Part shown: positions 1 through 7,413 of the stretch, piece after piece
Layout of the letters: every line of letters starts with the position of its first letter
Numbering within the stretch: position 1 is the first letter of the stretch
NCBI GenBank assembly: GCA_003133425.1
Contig: PKXI01000106.1
Location: 1-8,004 of the forward strand
Reading direction: 5' to 3'
Length of the DNA stretch: 8,004 bases
Source: Acidobacteriaceae bacterium
Lineage (GTDB): Bacteria > Acidobacteriota > Terriglobia > Terriglobales > Acidobacteriaceae
Notes under the pieces: model-generated
Database searches by the model: none
Seen by the model: the letters and a program-made list of their open reading frames with translations, nothing else
Told to the model about the DNA's origin: nothing
Program-made: the position numbers and the translations under genes

Positions 1-42
1 ATGGAATTTTGGCGAGACACAACTCGTCGCAACACAAGTCTG

Positions 43-63
43 GCGACTCAATCTACGAGTCGC
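43..63. repeat. 7-bp inverted repeat (hairpin) downstream of the esterase fragment
   Basis: GCGACTC at 43-49 is the perfect reverse complement of GAGTCGC at 57-63, with a 7-nt loop. It lies about 60 bp beyond the stop of the minus-strand esterase fragment, where a terminator would sit. There is no T-run after the stem on the minus strand, so a rho-independent terminator is not supported. The rest of 1-121 shows no gene. Confidence 0.35.
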
Positions 64-121
64 TTGTCAACTTATGATGGTCCAAGTTCTTTCATAACCT
101 GCTTCGTCAATTACCTGCGCC

Positions 122-685
122 TTACTTCTCGTTGTGGTGAGATTCTTCCGTCAAATCCAGCCGCTCCTTCCACGGATCTGGCTCGATCACGACACCCTTG
201 TCCGTGAAGTTGGCCAGGACATCCTGATTCGCGTTGTAGGCAGGCCAATTCGCCCTACCCCCTCCATTCGGATTGCCTGTCTTGGCAAAAGCGATCCAAT
301 ATCCGCTGATAGTGCGTGCCATTGCCTCGTCGACGGCTGTTGCCTTGTCGCCATAGCGCGCTTGGAGTGTTTCAAAGACGAATGGGACCTCCGAAGCGTG
401 GGGAGCGCCTGACCATTCTTGCCGCATGGAATCGGCTACGTAGGAGTAGCGGAACTCATAGACCATCTGGCCCTGCGCAGAGAGAAGCCGGGCGATGAAC
501 CGAGCAGGTTCAAGCTGGCCACGGTCGCGGGCAATCTTGTCGCCAACTTCCTTTGCGTCGCCCGTGTTTTGCGGGTCATAGACGGCTCGCGCCTTGACGC
601 CATTGGATCCGAAGGGCTTGAGAAAGTCGCCGATAGTGTTGCCTTGCGGGTAGGCGAGGTCGCTGTCATTGGCGCCAATGATCAT
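122..685 (-). pseudogene. C-terminal fragment of a type-B carboxylesterase
   Basis: The 187-residue frame matches the last third of type-B carboxylesterases (PnbA/COesterase family, alpha/beta hydrolases that cleave carboxylic esters; full members are about 500 residues). Visible family marks are the strand-turn IIGANDSD (2-9), the catalytic-histidine block GAPHASEVPFVF with His96, and the C-terminal helix block YWIAFAKTGNPN (129-140) followed by WPAY (147-150). The N-terminal two thirds, including the G-x-S-x-G nucleophile elbow and oxyanion hole, are absent, so it cannot be an active esterase. The frame stays open for only nine codons upstream of the ATG at 685 (reading ...SLRIP) before a TGA near 711-713. 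No ribosome binding site precedes that ATG, which is an internal Met of the ancestral protein. I infer a 5'-truncated remnant. Short translation of this piece is possible but functionless by family logic. Confidence 0.75.
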
Positions 686-816
686 GGGGATTCTTAGGGA
701 TGCATTCGATCACCATTACTGGTCCCTTGGCAATCTGCCAGCCAAAACTTCTTCGCACCTTCTCAAACCGCTGTTGACACAATGGTCATACCAAACTACC
801 ATGTGTCGGAGTTTCA
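686..816. other. Junction between two gene remnants
   Basis: Homology to the esterase ends at about 686-710 on the minus strand, and homology to a possible aldolase tail begins at about 817 on the plus strand. Between them a short minus-strand frame (about 800 down to 668, 38 codons between stops) reads protein-like, with the stretch FGWQIAKGPVMVIECIPKNP. It overlaps the esterase start in another frame and has no start codon with a ribosome binding site. I do not recognise it. No IS ends or direct repeats are evident here. The rightward promoter at 774-802 lies inside this segment. Confidence 0.4.
774..802 (+). promoter_or_regulatory. Sigma70-like promoter facing the Tat-exported hydrolase gene
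   Basis: A perfect -35 hexamer TTGACA (774-779) is followed after exactly 17 bp by TACCAT (797-802), matching the -10 consensus at four of six positions including the first two and last two. The start of transcription would be near 808-810, giving a leader of about 180 nt to the ATG at 991. ATGGT (782-786) and ACCAT (798-802) form an inverted repeat that overlaps the -10 and might be an operator. That part is speculation. Confidence 0.5.
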
Positions 817-988
817 ATCATGTTAGGAAGGATGTCTGAAGTGGACGCCTATCCAGGTGGGCCAACGCGAGCCATACGGATGGAGACGCCGCTTCACTCT
901 ACCTTTGAATAGCCTGTCCAGGCTCGTCACGGAGCTTGGATATCCGTTTGATAGCGATCTGAACAGTGAGCACAAAGGAGTCAATTGA
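817..988 (+). pseudogene. Frameshifted C-terminal remnant of a DapA/DHDPS-family aldolase
   Basis: Two overlapping plus-strand frames join into something like the C-terminus of dihydrodipicolinate-synthase-family aldolases, which typically ends with G-G-P-x-R-x-P, a Leu-Pro-Leu step and a final L-x-x-E-L-G helix. Frame one (to TAG 910-912) reads YPGGPTRAIRMETP. Frame two (to TGA 986-988) reads TLPLNSLSRLVTELGYPFD. One extra base (or two lost) somewhere around 880-905 would connect them. The body of the enzyme (TIM barrel, Schiff-base lysine) is missing. The stop at 986-988 lies two bases before the hydrolase ATG, the spacing expected of genes once in an operon. The match is by eye over about 40 residues. 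The alternative is a chance frame or the 3' end of another family. Confidence 0.4.
974..980 (+). promoter_or_regulatory. Ribosome binding site fixing the hydrolase start at 991
   Basis: AAAGGAG at 974-980 is a near-consensus Shine-Dalgarno sequence. It sits 10 nt before the ATG at 991 but only 4 nt before the in-frame TTG at 985, so ATG 991 is the better start. The first two residues of the longer form (TTG-ATC) add nothing to the Tat signal. Confidence 0.6.
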
Positions 989-990
989 TC

Positions 991-3363
991 ATGGACCCAA
1001 TCAAAAAGAACGACGAATTGGAGTCGCGCAGGGATTTTCTCAAGATGACGGCAGCGCTTCCTCTGGCTGTGAGTCTGGGCGGTTTCGGCAACAGTGAGGC
1101 GAGTGCCCAGACGGCGCAGAAAAACGCCGATCCGTGGTACCGGCGGATTTGCCGATGGGGACAGATCAATCTGAACGAACTGGATCCACTGCATTACGAC
1201 GTCGCATGGTGGCGGAGCTACTGGAAACGATCCCAAACAGAGGGGGTTGTGATTAATGCCGGAGGGATCGTGGCTTTTTATCCGAGCCAGGAGCCGCTCC
1301 AGCACCAGGCCAGATTTTTGAATGGTCAGGATCTCTATGGTGATCTTGTGCGTGCGGCTCATGCGGATGGATTGATGGTGTTTGCGCGCATGGACTGCGG
1401 TAGTGCCTTCGAGCCGTTTTACAAGGCGCATCCGGACTGGTTTGCAGTCAATGCCGCAGGAGAACCCTACCGCACTGGTGGTGTCGCTGCTGCCGCCGGC
1501 GCACGTGGAATGCGCGGTGTATTCGATCCGGGCGGAGGCATTGGTCCCGGATCGGAGGGCGATGACATTGTCCTCTACACCACATGCATCAACGGCCCCT
1601 ACTACGACGAATATATTCCCAAGATCCTGCGCGAAATCATTGCACATGAGAAGCCTGAGGGATTTACCGATAACCACTGGGCCGGTCTAGGCCGGGAGAG
1701 CATGTGCTACTGCGGAAACTGCAAAAGCAAGTTTCGTGAGTTCAGCGGAAAAGAGCTGCCCACGAAAAAGAACTGGGACGATCCAGGTTACCGGCAGTGG
1801 ATTGAATGGAGCTACAAGCGCCGGCTTGAAATATGGGACCTGTTCAGTCGCACAACCAAAGAGGCGGGCGGGCGCGACTGTATCTGGAGCGGCATGCTGA
1901 GTGGCAATTTCGTTCAGGGCGCTGCCAGTTTCCGGGATATGAAAGAACTATGTGAGCGGGCTGAGATCATCATGCTGGACCACCAGGGGCGCGTAAATGA
2001 CGGAGGTTTCCAGGAGAACGGCGATACAGGGAAACGAGTTCACGGCCTTGGCGGTTGGGACAAGCCCGCGGCGGAAAGCATGGCGACCTATGGGCCGAGA
2101 AAGGCGGCGCGGCCAATTCCTGAAGTCCGCATGTGGATGGTGGAGGGCGTTGCCGGAACCATCGAGCCCTGGTGGCACCACGTGGGTGGTTACCAGGAGG
2201 ATCGGCGCCAGTTCAAGGTCGTTGAGCCTTTTTATCGCTGGTATGCAGCCAACCAGGAGTACCTCATCAATCGTCAACCGGTTGCAACGGTAGGAGTGGT
2301 TTATTCGCAGCGCAACCTGGAGTGGTACGGCCGGGACGACGGTAACAACTTGGCTCTGGCTCCGTACAACGGAATGATCCAGGCGCTCATCCGGGCGCGC
2401 ATACCCTATCTGGCAGTTCATGCCGATCACATCGATCGCGATGCGGTGCAGTTTTCTGTGCTGGTTCTTCCCAACCTGGCGGCGATGTCCGATTCACAAG
2501 TGGAGGCGGTGCGGCGCTTTGTCAGCAAAGGCGGGTCGTTGATTGCTACAGGCGAAACAAGTCTTTACGACGATTTTGGTGATCGCAGGCCGGACTTTGC
2601 ATTGGCCGACGTGTTTGGTGCGAATTACACGGGCAAGCGGTACGGTCCGCGCAATCCGGCTGGTTTGCAACACACTTACCTCCGATTGACTCCGGATGTG
2701 GGACAGGACGTTGACGGTCCGCACCATGGAGACGAGCCTGTCAAGTCAGCTGCCCGGCACCCGGTGCTGAAGGGCTTTGAAGAAACCAACATCATCACAT
2801 TTGGGGGCATGCTGCCGGAAGTGAAGCCTGTGGCGGGGACAACGGTTCTTCTTACGCTAGTCCCGGAATTTCCAAGCTTCCCACCGGAGAATTCCTGGAT
2901 GCGAGTGCCCCGTACCGAGATTCCGGGGCTAGTGATCAGGGAGCAGAACGGAGCCAGGATTGCGTACCTGCCGGCCGACATCGACCGGCGCTATGAACAT
3001 GGCAATATTCCCGATCATGGTGACCTGCTTGCAAACCTTGTGCGCTGGGCGGCCAAGGACAGCCTCCCGCTTGTGGTTCAAGGCCCGGGACTCATTGACT
3101 GCCATCTCTATCGTCAGCAAAATCGCCTCGTGCTGCACCTGGTAAACCTGACCAGTGCTGGAACCTGGCGGGCACCGGTCGAGGAACTCATTCCGGTGGG
3201 CCCGATGACCGTAAGGGTAAAGCTGCCGGAAGGCGCGTCCGGGAATCATCGGCTTCTCCTGGCCGTCTCGGGAGCCACGGCCACGCCGGTACTCCGCCAG
3301 GGAAGATGGGCCCAGTTCGAGGTTAAATCCATCCTCGACCACGAGATAGCCGTGCTGGATTAG
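991..3363 (+). CDS. Tat-exported putative glycoside hydrolase (GHL6-like barrel with beta-galactosidase trimerization-like domain)
   Basis: A 790-residue protein. A twin-arginine signal with SRRDFLKM (12-19), a hydrophobic stretch (20-33) and ASA|Q (cleavage after Ala39) predicts folded export to the periplasm or beyond. Residues ~45-420 resemble the GHL6/GH42-like TIM barrel of putative glycosyl hydrolases. Landmarks are TTCINGPYYDEY (197-208), GFTDNHW (224-230), a Cys cluster CYCGNC (239-244) like the metal-binding cysteines of GH42 relatives, MLDHQ (328-332) and EPWWHH (392-397). Asp227, Asp330 and Glu392 are candidate catalytic or binding acids, not proven. Residues ~430-640 look like the Rossmann-like trimerization domain of beta-galactosidases (VGVVYS near 434, VLVLPNLAAMSD, FVSKGGSLIATGETS). 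The C-terminus (~690-790, LVLHLVNLT then a Pro-rich strand series) resembles the GH42-type beta domain. A Gly/Ala-rich insert lies at 163-191. The substrate is unknown; homologues are usually annotated only as Tat-signal or trimerization-domain proteins. Expression is likely from the promoter at 774-802. The family call is firm and the function is inferred. Confidence 0.85.
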   Translation: MDPIKKNDELESRRDFLKMTAALPLAVSLGGFGNSEASAQTAQKNADPWYRRICRWGQINLNELDPLHYDVAWWRSYWKRSQTEGVVINAGGIVAFYPSQEPLQHQARFLNGQDLYGDLVRAAHADGLMVFARMDCGSAFEPFYKAHPDWFAVNAAGEPYRTGGVAAAAGARGMRGVFDPGGGIGPGSEGDDIVLYTTCINGPYYDEYIPKILREIIAHEKPEGFTDNHWAGLGRESMCYCGNCKSKFREFSGKELPTKKNWDDPGYRQWIEWSYKRRLEIWDLFSRTTKEAGGRDCIWSGMLSGNFVQGAASFRDMKELCERAEIIMLDHQGRVNDGGFQENGDTGKRVHGLGGWDKPAAESMATYGPRKAARPIPEVRMWMVEGVAGTIEPWWHHVGGYQEDRRQFKVVEPFYRWYAANQEYLINRQPVATVGVVYSQRNLEWYGRDDGNNLALAPYNGMIQALIRARIPYLAVHADHIDRDAVQFSVLVLPNLAAMSDSQVEAVRRFVSKGGSLIATGETSLYDDFGDRRPDFALADVFGANYTGKRYGPRNPAGLQHTYLRLTPDVGQDVDGPHHGDEPVKSAARHPVLKGFEETNIITFGGMLPEVKPVAGTTVLLTLVPEFPSFPPENSWMRVPRTEIPGLVIREQNGARIAYLPADIDRRYEHGNIPDHGDLLANLVRWAAKDSLPLVVQGPGLIDCHLYRQQNRLVLHLVNLTSAGTWRAPVEELIPVGPMTVRVKLPEGASGNHRLLLAVSGATATPVLRQGRWAQFEVKSILDHEIAVLD

Positions 3364-3456
3364 TCTCCCGGGCATCCAGGATCAATTCGAGCGTAGTTCT
3401 GTGCCTGGCCGCGCGCAATGCCGTTCGCCTGCGAATTGCTTCCAGGCTTTATCGCG

Positions 3457-3472
3457 CAATCTGCGGAGATTG
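3457..3472. repeat. Tight 6-bp hairpin in the spacer
   Basis: CAATCT (3457-3462) and AGATTG (3467-3472) pair perfectly around a GCGG tetraloop, extendable by a G-T and a C-G pair. No T-tract follows, so it is not a typical intrinsic terminator. It could be an RNA 3'-end stabiliser or chance. Confidence 0.3.
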
Positions 3473-3535
3473 TGGGTCTTCGCGAATCATTCTCCAAAGA
3501 GGAGAGGGGCGCACGCTTATTCTTGAGAGTTCCCA

Positions 3536-3565
3536 TTGACAATGGTAGGGCCATCAGACTAACCT
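3536..3565 (+). promoter_or_regulatory. Possible promoter upstream of the TonB-dependent receptor
   Basis: TTGACA (3536-3541) is a perfect -35. An 18-bp spacer leads to TAACCT (3560-3565), which matches the -10 at only three of six positions. The next bases after the -35, ATGGT, echo the promoter at 774, where TTGACA is followed by CA then ATGGT. The leader to the receptor start would be 140-250 nt. Confidence 0.3.
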
Positions 3566-3809
3566 CTTACCGGGCAAGTAGACTACCGTTGAATTTGTAT
3601 CTGTTCATTAATGTGTCTGGGTGTCGTTTGCCGACTGCAGCTGAGAATCCGCTTGGCGCAAGTCGATTTCTCCGCGGTAAAACGAATTTTGTGAGGGGAG
3701 CATATCTAAATGATTCAAGGAACAACGCGAACAGGACTTGTTGGCGACGTGGCGAGCCAGAGGCCGGTGTTGAAGAATCGGCGGATGGTTTTGCTGGGCA
3801 AGGAAGCGC

Positions 3810-3815
3810 GGAGGA
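3810..3815 (+). promoter_or_regulatory. Ribosome binding site supporting the receptor start at 3821
   Basis: GGAGGA ends 5 nt before the ATG at 3821, an optimal arrangement, and that ATG begins a classic signal peptide. A second site, GAGGGGAG (3693-3700), sits 9 nt before an earlier in-frame ATG at 3710, so both starts are usable on spacing alone. Confidence 0.5.
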
Positions 3816-3820
3816 ACACT

Positions 3821-6800
3821 ATGGTGTTCCCGAGAAGCAATCGCGCTCTCCTGAATTTAACCGCTTTCTTTGCCTTCATGACGCTGATGGTGTGCTCGTT
3901 GAGCGCACAGGAGTCGCGCGCCACGCTGAGCGGCACTGTCTTCGACCCGAGTCATGCGACCATCGTGGGCGCAACGCTGAGATTGACCAACCTGGCCACG
4001 GGAGTATCGGCGTCGGCAAATTCCAATGGCGATGGCCAGTACCGCTTTCTATTTGTCGATCCGGGCAACTACACGCTTTCAGTGGAGGCGAAGGGCTTCG
4101 AATCCTACCTTGAAAAGGGAATTGTCCTGAATGTAAGCCAGGCCTCTACTGTCGACATAACGATGGCGCTGGGGTCTCAGTCGTCAACGATCACGGTTAC
4201 CAGCGACGCGCCCCTGCTCGAGACGGAAAAGTCGGACCGCGGCGTTGTCCTGTCACTCGAACAAATGGAAGAAGTGCCCCTTGCTGTGCGCAACCCAATC
4301 GAGTTGGTGGAGGCCGTTCCCGGCGTGACTCAGCAAACGCAACGGTATGATCTGCTGCCCTTTACCAACAGCGGTAACTCGGGTTATTCCTTTAGCGGGC
4401 TGGACGGAGATGCGACGGAAAACCTGCTGGACGGCGCGCCCAATGACATGCTTTACAGCAACATTAACGCTATCGCCAACATTCCGGCCGTCGATGCAGT
4501 GGCCGAGTTCAAGGCTATAACCGCGCCCTTTGACGCGCAATATGGCCGCAACGGCGGTGGCGTGATCTCAGTCGTCACCAAGAGCGGTACCAATACGTTC
4601 CATGGCACGATGTACGATTTCGTCAACCGCCCCTACCTATTCGCGAACACCTACGCCAACGATGCCGCCGGCACCGCGAAGACCCTTCAGAGACTCAATG
4701 AATATGGCTACACAGTGGGCGGGCCGGTTCGAATCCCGCACCTCTACAATGGCAAGGACAAGACCTTCTTCTTCAATAGCTGGGAAGGCTACAATGAATT
4801 GATCAACCTGGTCTCAGGCACGTCTGTTCCGACCGCATTGCAGCGTACAGGCGATTTCTCGCAGACCTTCAACAGCAGCGGTGCGCTCATCACGATCTAC
4901 GATCCGGCCTCGGGCCAGTTGGTGAATGGCGTTTGGACACGGACTCCATTTCCGAACAACAAGATTCCCGCAGGTAGAATCGATCCGGTCGGCCAGGCTC
5001 TGGCGAATGCCTATCCGCTGCCCAACACGAACCAAAGCGCTACCGTCAACTGGCAAAACAACTACCTCGGCCAGAACGTCACCGATGACGGACCGTTCCA
5101 TAATCTCCTTGCCCGCGTGGATCATACCTTCTCCGAGCGGGAGAAAGTGTACGTTCGCTACGCGTGGAGCCACGCATTCATCACTGGCAACTCAAACAAC
5201 CTAGCCAGCATTGGCGCGGACACACGTACTGGCACCAAGACCAATAACGATGTGGTTGCGGACTCTGTAACGGTGCTTACGCCGAACCTCGTTCTCGATC
5301 TGCGCGCATCGGAAACTCGCTGGACGCAGAATTTCCTGCCTGTCAAGACCAGCAACACACCGGCCTGGGGAGGATTCAACGCAACTCAGTTAGGCATGCC
5401 TGCTGCCACCGTCAACCAGTTTCAGGAGTCGCAACGGTTCCCGTACGTTACGGCAACCAACTACCAGTACCTTGGCAACTCATCGGGCAACATCGAATTT
5501 GAGCCCACCACGGCAATCACCGCGGAGCCGACCCTCATTTTCACCAAGGGACGCGAGTCCATCAAGTTTGGACTGGATTGGCGCTGGACGCGCACTGAGA
5601 ACTTCCTGGGATACGCGGCAGGCGGAACGTTTGCCATCACTAATGGATTTACGCAAAAGAATTACCTCACTGCCGACTCAACGAGTGGCAGCAGCATAGC
5701 GTCTATGCTCCTCGGCGGTGCCAATACTGGCGAAGTCGATACACTGGCGAAGCCTTACCTCAGTCTGGTTTACTACGCTCCGTGGATACAGGACGATATC
5801 AAGGTCACACCCAGGCTGACCGTTAACGTTGGCCTTCGTTATGACATCCAGTCGCCGATTACCGACCGGCACAACCAGTTGAACTACGGCTTCAACTTCG
5901 CGGGGACCAACCCGATCAGCTCGCAGATCAGCTCTCCGGTCTACGGTGGCCTGGGCTTCGTGAACGTCGGCGGCAATTCGCGCTCGCCCTTCAACATCGA
6001 GCTGACCAACATTCAGCCTCGCTTCGGCGCGGCATACCGCGTCAGGAACGACCTGGCTCTTCGTGGCGGCTGGGGCATATTCTATGTACCCCAGTATTCC
6101 CCGGCGAGCAGCAGCGGCTTCAGTCAAGTTACTCCCTACGTTGGCACGCTGAACAGTGGCGAGACGATCAATAATCCGCTTTCCAATCCGTTCCCGTCGG
6201 GCGTGCTGAAACCGACCGGGGCATCACTCGGTCTGGCCACGATGAATGGCGGCGCCCCCTCCTTTTCTGACCCCACCGGCAGGATCGGCCATGTGCAGGT
6301 CTTCTCGTTCGGACTCCAAAAGCAGCTGCCGGCGCGGATGACGCTGGACATTTCATACGCGGGCTCGCGCGCCAGCCAGATTGCGGTTCAAGGTTTGAAT
6401 ATCAACGCGCTGTCTGCGGCGAACCTGGCCCTGGGTAACAGTAACCTGGGAGGAACTTCGAGCTATCTCACGGCGCAGGTGCCAAATCCATTCCAGGGCT
6501 TGCTGCCGAGCACTTCACTCAACGGCGCTACGATTAGCCGTCAACAGTCTCTTCTGCCATTCCCTCAGTTCACCTCGGTGACGGAGAACGATGTTCCCAT
6601 CGGCCATTACTGGTACAACGCCCTCCAGGCTAACTTCCAGCAGCGCACATGGCACAATTTCGACGCGATGGTATCGTACACATTCGCCAAAAACCTTGAG
6701 GCAATCACGTATCTGAATCCGCAGGATGCATTTGTCCAGGCTCCGGCGCAGTCCGGCCCGCCCAGCGCAAGCACCTTTGCCGACGGTGCGCTCACGTCGC

Positions 6801-7396
6801 CCACGCACAGCTTTACCCCGTATGACAGGACACACCGGGTCGATATCACACCGGTGTATGTGCTACCGCTCGGAAAGGGTAGAAGGTTCATGGGCAATAC
6901 TAACAAGGTCGTAAACACTCTCGTCGCCGGCTGGCAAGGCGCAGGCCACATCGTTTGGCAGACCGGCGCACCAATGACCGGTCCGGCCGGCGTCGCTCTT
7001 GTCGGCAACCCGAATGTTCCGAACAAGAGTTGGTCTCAGATGTTCAACAGTGGCACGATACAACTGAACGGCACCGTCACCACCCCGGTTGCAGGACTGG
7101 CCCCGGCTTGGAAAGTCCTGCCTTCCTTCGCCATGCGTACGGTTCCGCTTCAAATGGGCAACGTGCGCGACCGCTGGGGAACGGAGACCAATCTCACCGT
7201 ATCAAAGAACAGCTACGTTCACGAGACCGTAAACATCCAGCTTCGACTGGAATTGCTGAACGCTTTCAACCACCCGGTCTTTGGCGGCGATCCGAACATT
7301 ACCTACTCATCGCCTTTGTTTGGACAACTCAATCGCGCCAGCGGAGCGACTAACGTAGCGCGTACCATCCAACCTGCAATTCGAATCGTCTTCTAA
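3821..7396 (+). CDS. Oar-type TonB-dependent outer-membrane receptor with carboxypeptidase-regulatory-like N-domain
   Basis: 1191 residues from the ATG at 3821. A Sec signal (1-29: basic PRSNR, hydrophobic LLNLTAFFAFMTLMV, cut after SLSA) leads to a carboxypeptidase-regulatory-like beta-sandwich (~35-117, with LSGTVFDPS and GDGQYRF...PGNYTLSV). A plug domain follows (~118-260), with RNPIELVEAVPGV and the hallmark plug/barrel boundary GGGVISVVTKSGTNTFHG (245-262). The rest (~260-1191) is a beta-barrel with alternating aromatic strands (for example VYVRYAWSH, LTVNVGLRYDIQS). It ends in Phe1191, the usual outer-membrane assembly signal. The layout and length match the Oar family abundant in Acidobacteriota, which imports or binds large substrates such as glycans or peptides using TonB energy. 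No SusD partner is adjacent. Starting at 3710 would put 37 basic residues ahead of the signal peptide, which is unusual, so I prefer 3821. The reading frame is intact throughout. Substrate specificity is unknown; the neighbouring hydrolase hints at a glycan. Confidence 0.9.
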   Translation: MVFPRSNRALLNLTAFFAFMTLMVCSLSAQESRATLSGTVFDPSHATIVGATLRLTNLATGVSASANSNGDGQYRFLFVDPGNYTLSVEAKGFESYLEKGIVLNVSQASTVDITMALGSQSSTITVTSDAPLLETEKSDRGVVLSLEQMEEVPLAVRNPIELVEAVPGVTQQTQRYDLLPFTNSGNSGYSFSGLDGDATENLLDGAPNDMLYSNINAIANIPAVDAVAEFKAITAPFDAQYGRNGGGVISVVTKSGTNTFHGTMYDFVNRPYLFANTYANDAAGTAKTLQRLNEYGYTVGGPVRIPHLYNGKDKTFFFNSWEGYNELINLVSGTSVPTALQRTGDFSQTFNSSGALITIYDPASGQLVNGVWTRTPFPNNKIPAGRIDPVGQALANAYPLPNTNQSATVNWQNNYLGQNVTDDGPFHNLLARVDHTFSEREKVYVRYAWSHAFITGNSNNLASIGADTRTGTKTNNDVVADSVTVLTPNLVLDLRASETRWTQNFLPVKTSNTPAWGGFNATQLGMPAATVNQFQESQRFPYVTATNYQYLGNSSGNIEFEPTTAITAEPTLIFTKGRESIKFGLDWRWTRTENFLGYAAGGTFAITNGFTQKNYLTADSTSGSSIASMLLGGANTGEVDTLAKPYLSLVYYAPWIQDDIKVTPRLTVNVGLRYDIQSPITDRHNQLNYGFNFAGTNPISSQISSPVYGGLGFVNVGGNSRSPFNIELTNIQPRFGAAYRVRNDLALRGGWGIFYVPQYSPASSSGFSQVTPYVGTLNSGETINNPLSNPFPSGVLKPTGASLGLATMNGGAPSFSDPTGRIGHVQVFSFGLQKQLPARMTLDISYAGSRASQIAVQGLNINALSAANLALGNSNLGGTSSYLTAQVPNPFQGLLPSTSLNGATISRQQSLLPFPQFTSVTENDVPIGHYWYNALQANFQQRTWHNFDAMVSYTFAKNLEAITYLNPQDAFVQAPAQSGPPSASTFADGALTSPTHSFTPYDRTHRVDITPVYVLPLGKGRRFMGNTNKVVNTLVAGWQGAGHIVWQTGAPMTGPAGVALVGNPNVPNKSWSQMFNSGTIQLNGTVTTPVAGLAPAWKVLPSFAMRTVPLQMGNVRDRWGTETNLTVSKNSYVHETVNIQLRLELLNAFNHPVFGGDPNITYSSPLFGQLNRASGATNVARTIQPAIRIVF

Positions 7397-7413
7397 CGCG
7401 CTTCCAACCCGGC

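Larger units (their letters stand above)
3364..3709. other. Intergenic spacer between hydrolase and receptor
   Basis: No convincing gene on either strand. Short open frames here lack ribosome binding sites and recognisable motifs. There is no clear T-tailed terminator after the hydrolase stop. Two small hairpins occur: CAATCT/AGATTG (3457-3472) and TCTCC/GGAGA (about 3491-3505). A possible promoter lies at 3536-3565. Whether the hydrolase transcript reads through into the receptor cannot be decided from this sequence. Confidence 0.6.

Noticed and set aside
1..207. Plus-strand 68-codon frame at the window start
   Set aside because: It overlaps the esterase fragment antisense, has no visible ribosome binding site in the window and no recognisable motif.
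823..1677. Long minus-strand open frame (284 codons) opposite the hydrolase 5' half
   Set aside because: It lies opposite a gene with clear domain matches, has no recognisable motif or ribosome binding site, and is a normal antisense shadow in GC-rich DNA.
1948..2430. Minus-strand open frame of 160 codons inside the hydrolase gene
   Set aside because: Shadow frame of the well-supported plus-strand gene; composition is not protein-like.
3821..3895. Possible lipoprotein signal (LMVC, Cys25) in the receptor
   Set aside because: The residue before Cys is Val, not Gly/Ala/Ser, so the lipobox fails; cleavage after SLSA by signal peptidase I fits better.
3418..4113. Plus-strand frame of 231 codons overlapping the receptor start in another frame
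   Set aside because: It runs through the receptor's signal peptide and regulatory domain out of frame and has no domain of its own.
5678..6127. Minus-strand frame of 149 codons opposite the receptor barrel
   Set aside because: Antisense shadow; the plus strand encodes uninterrupted barrel strands here.
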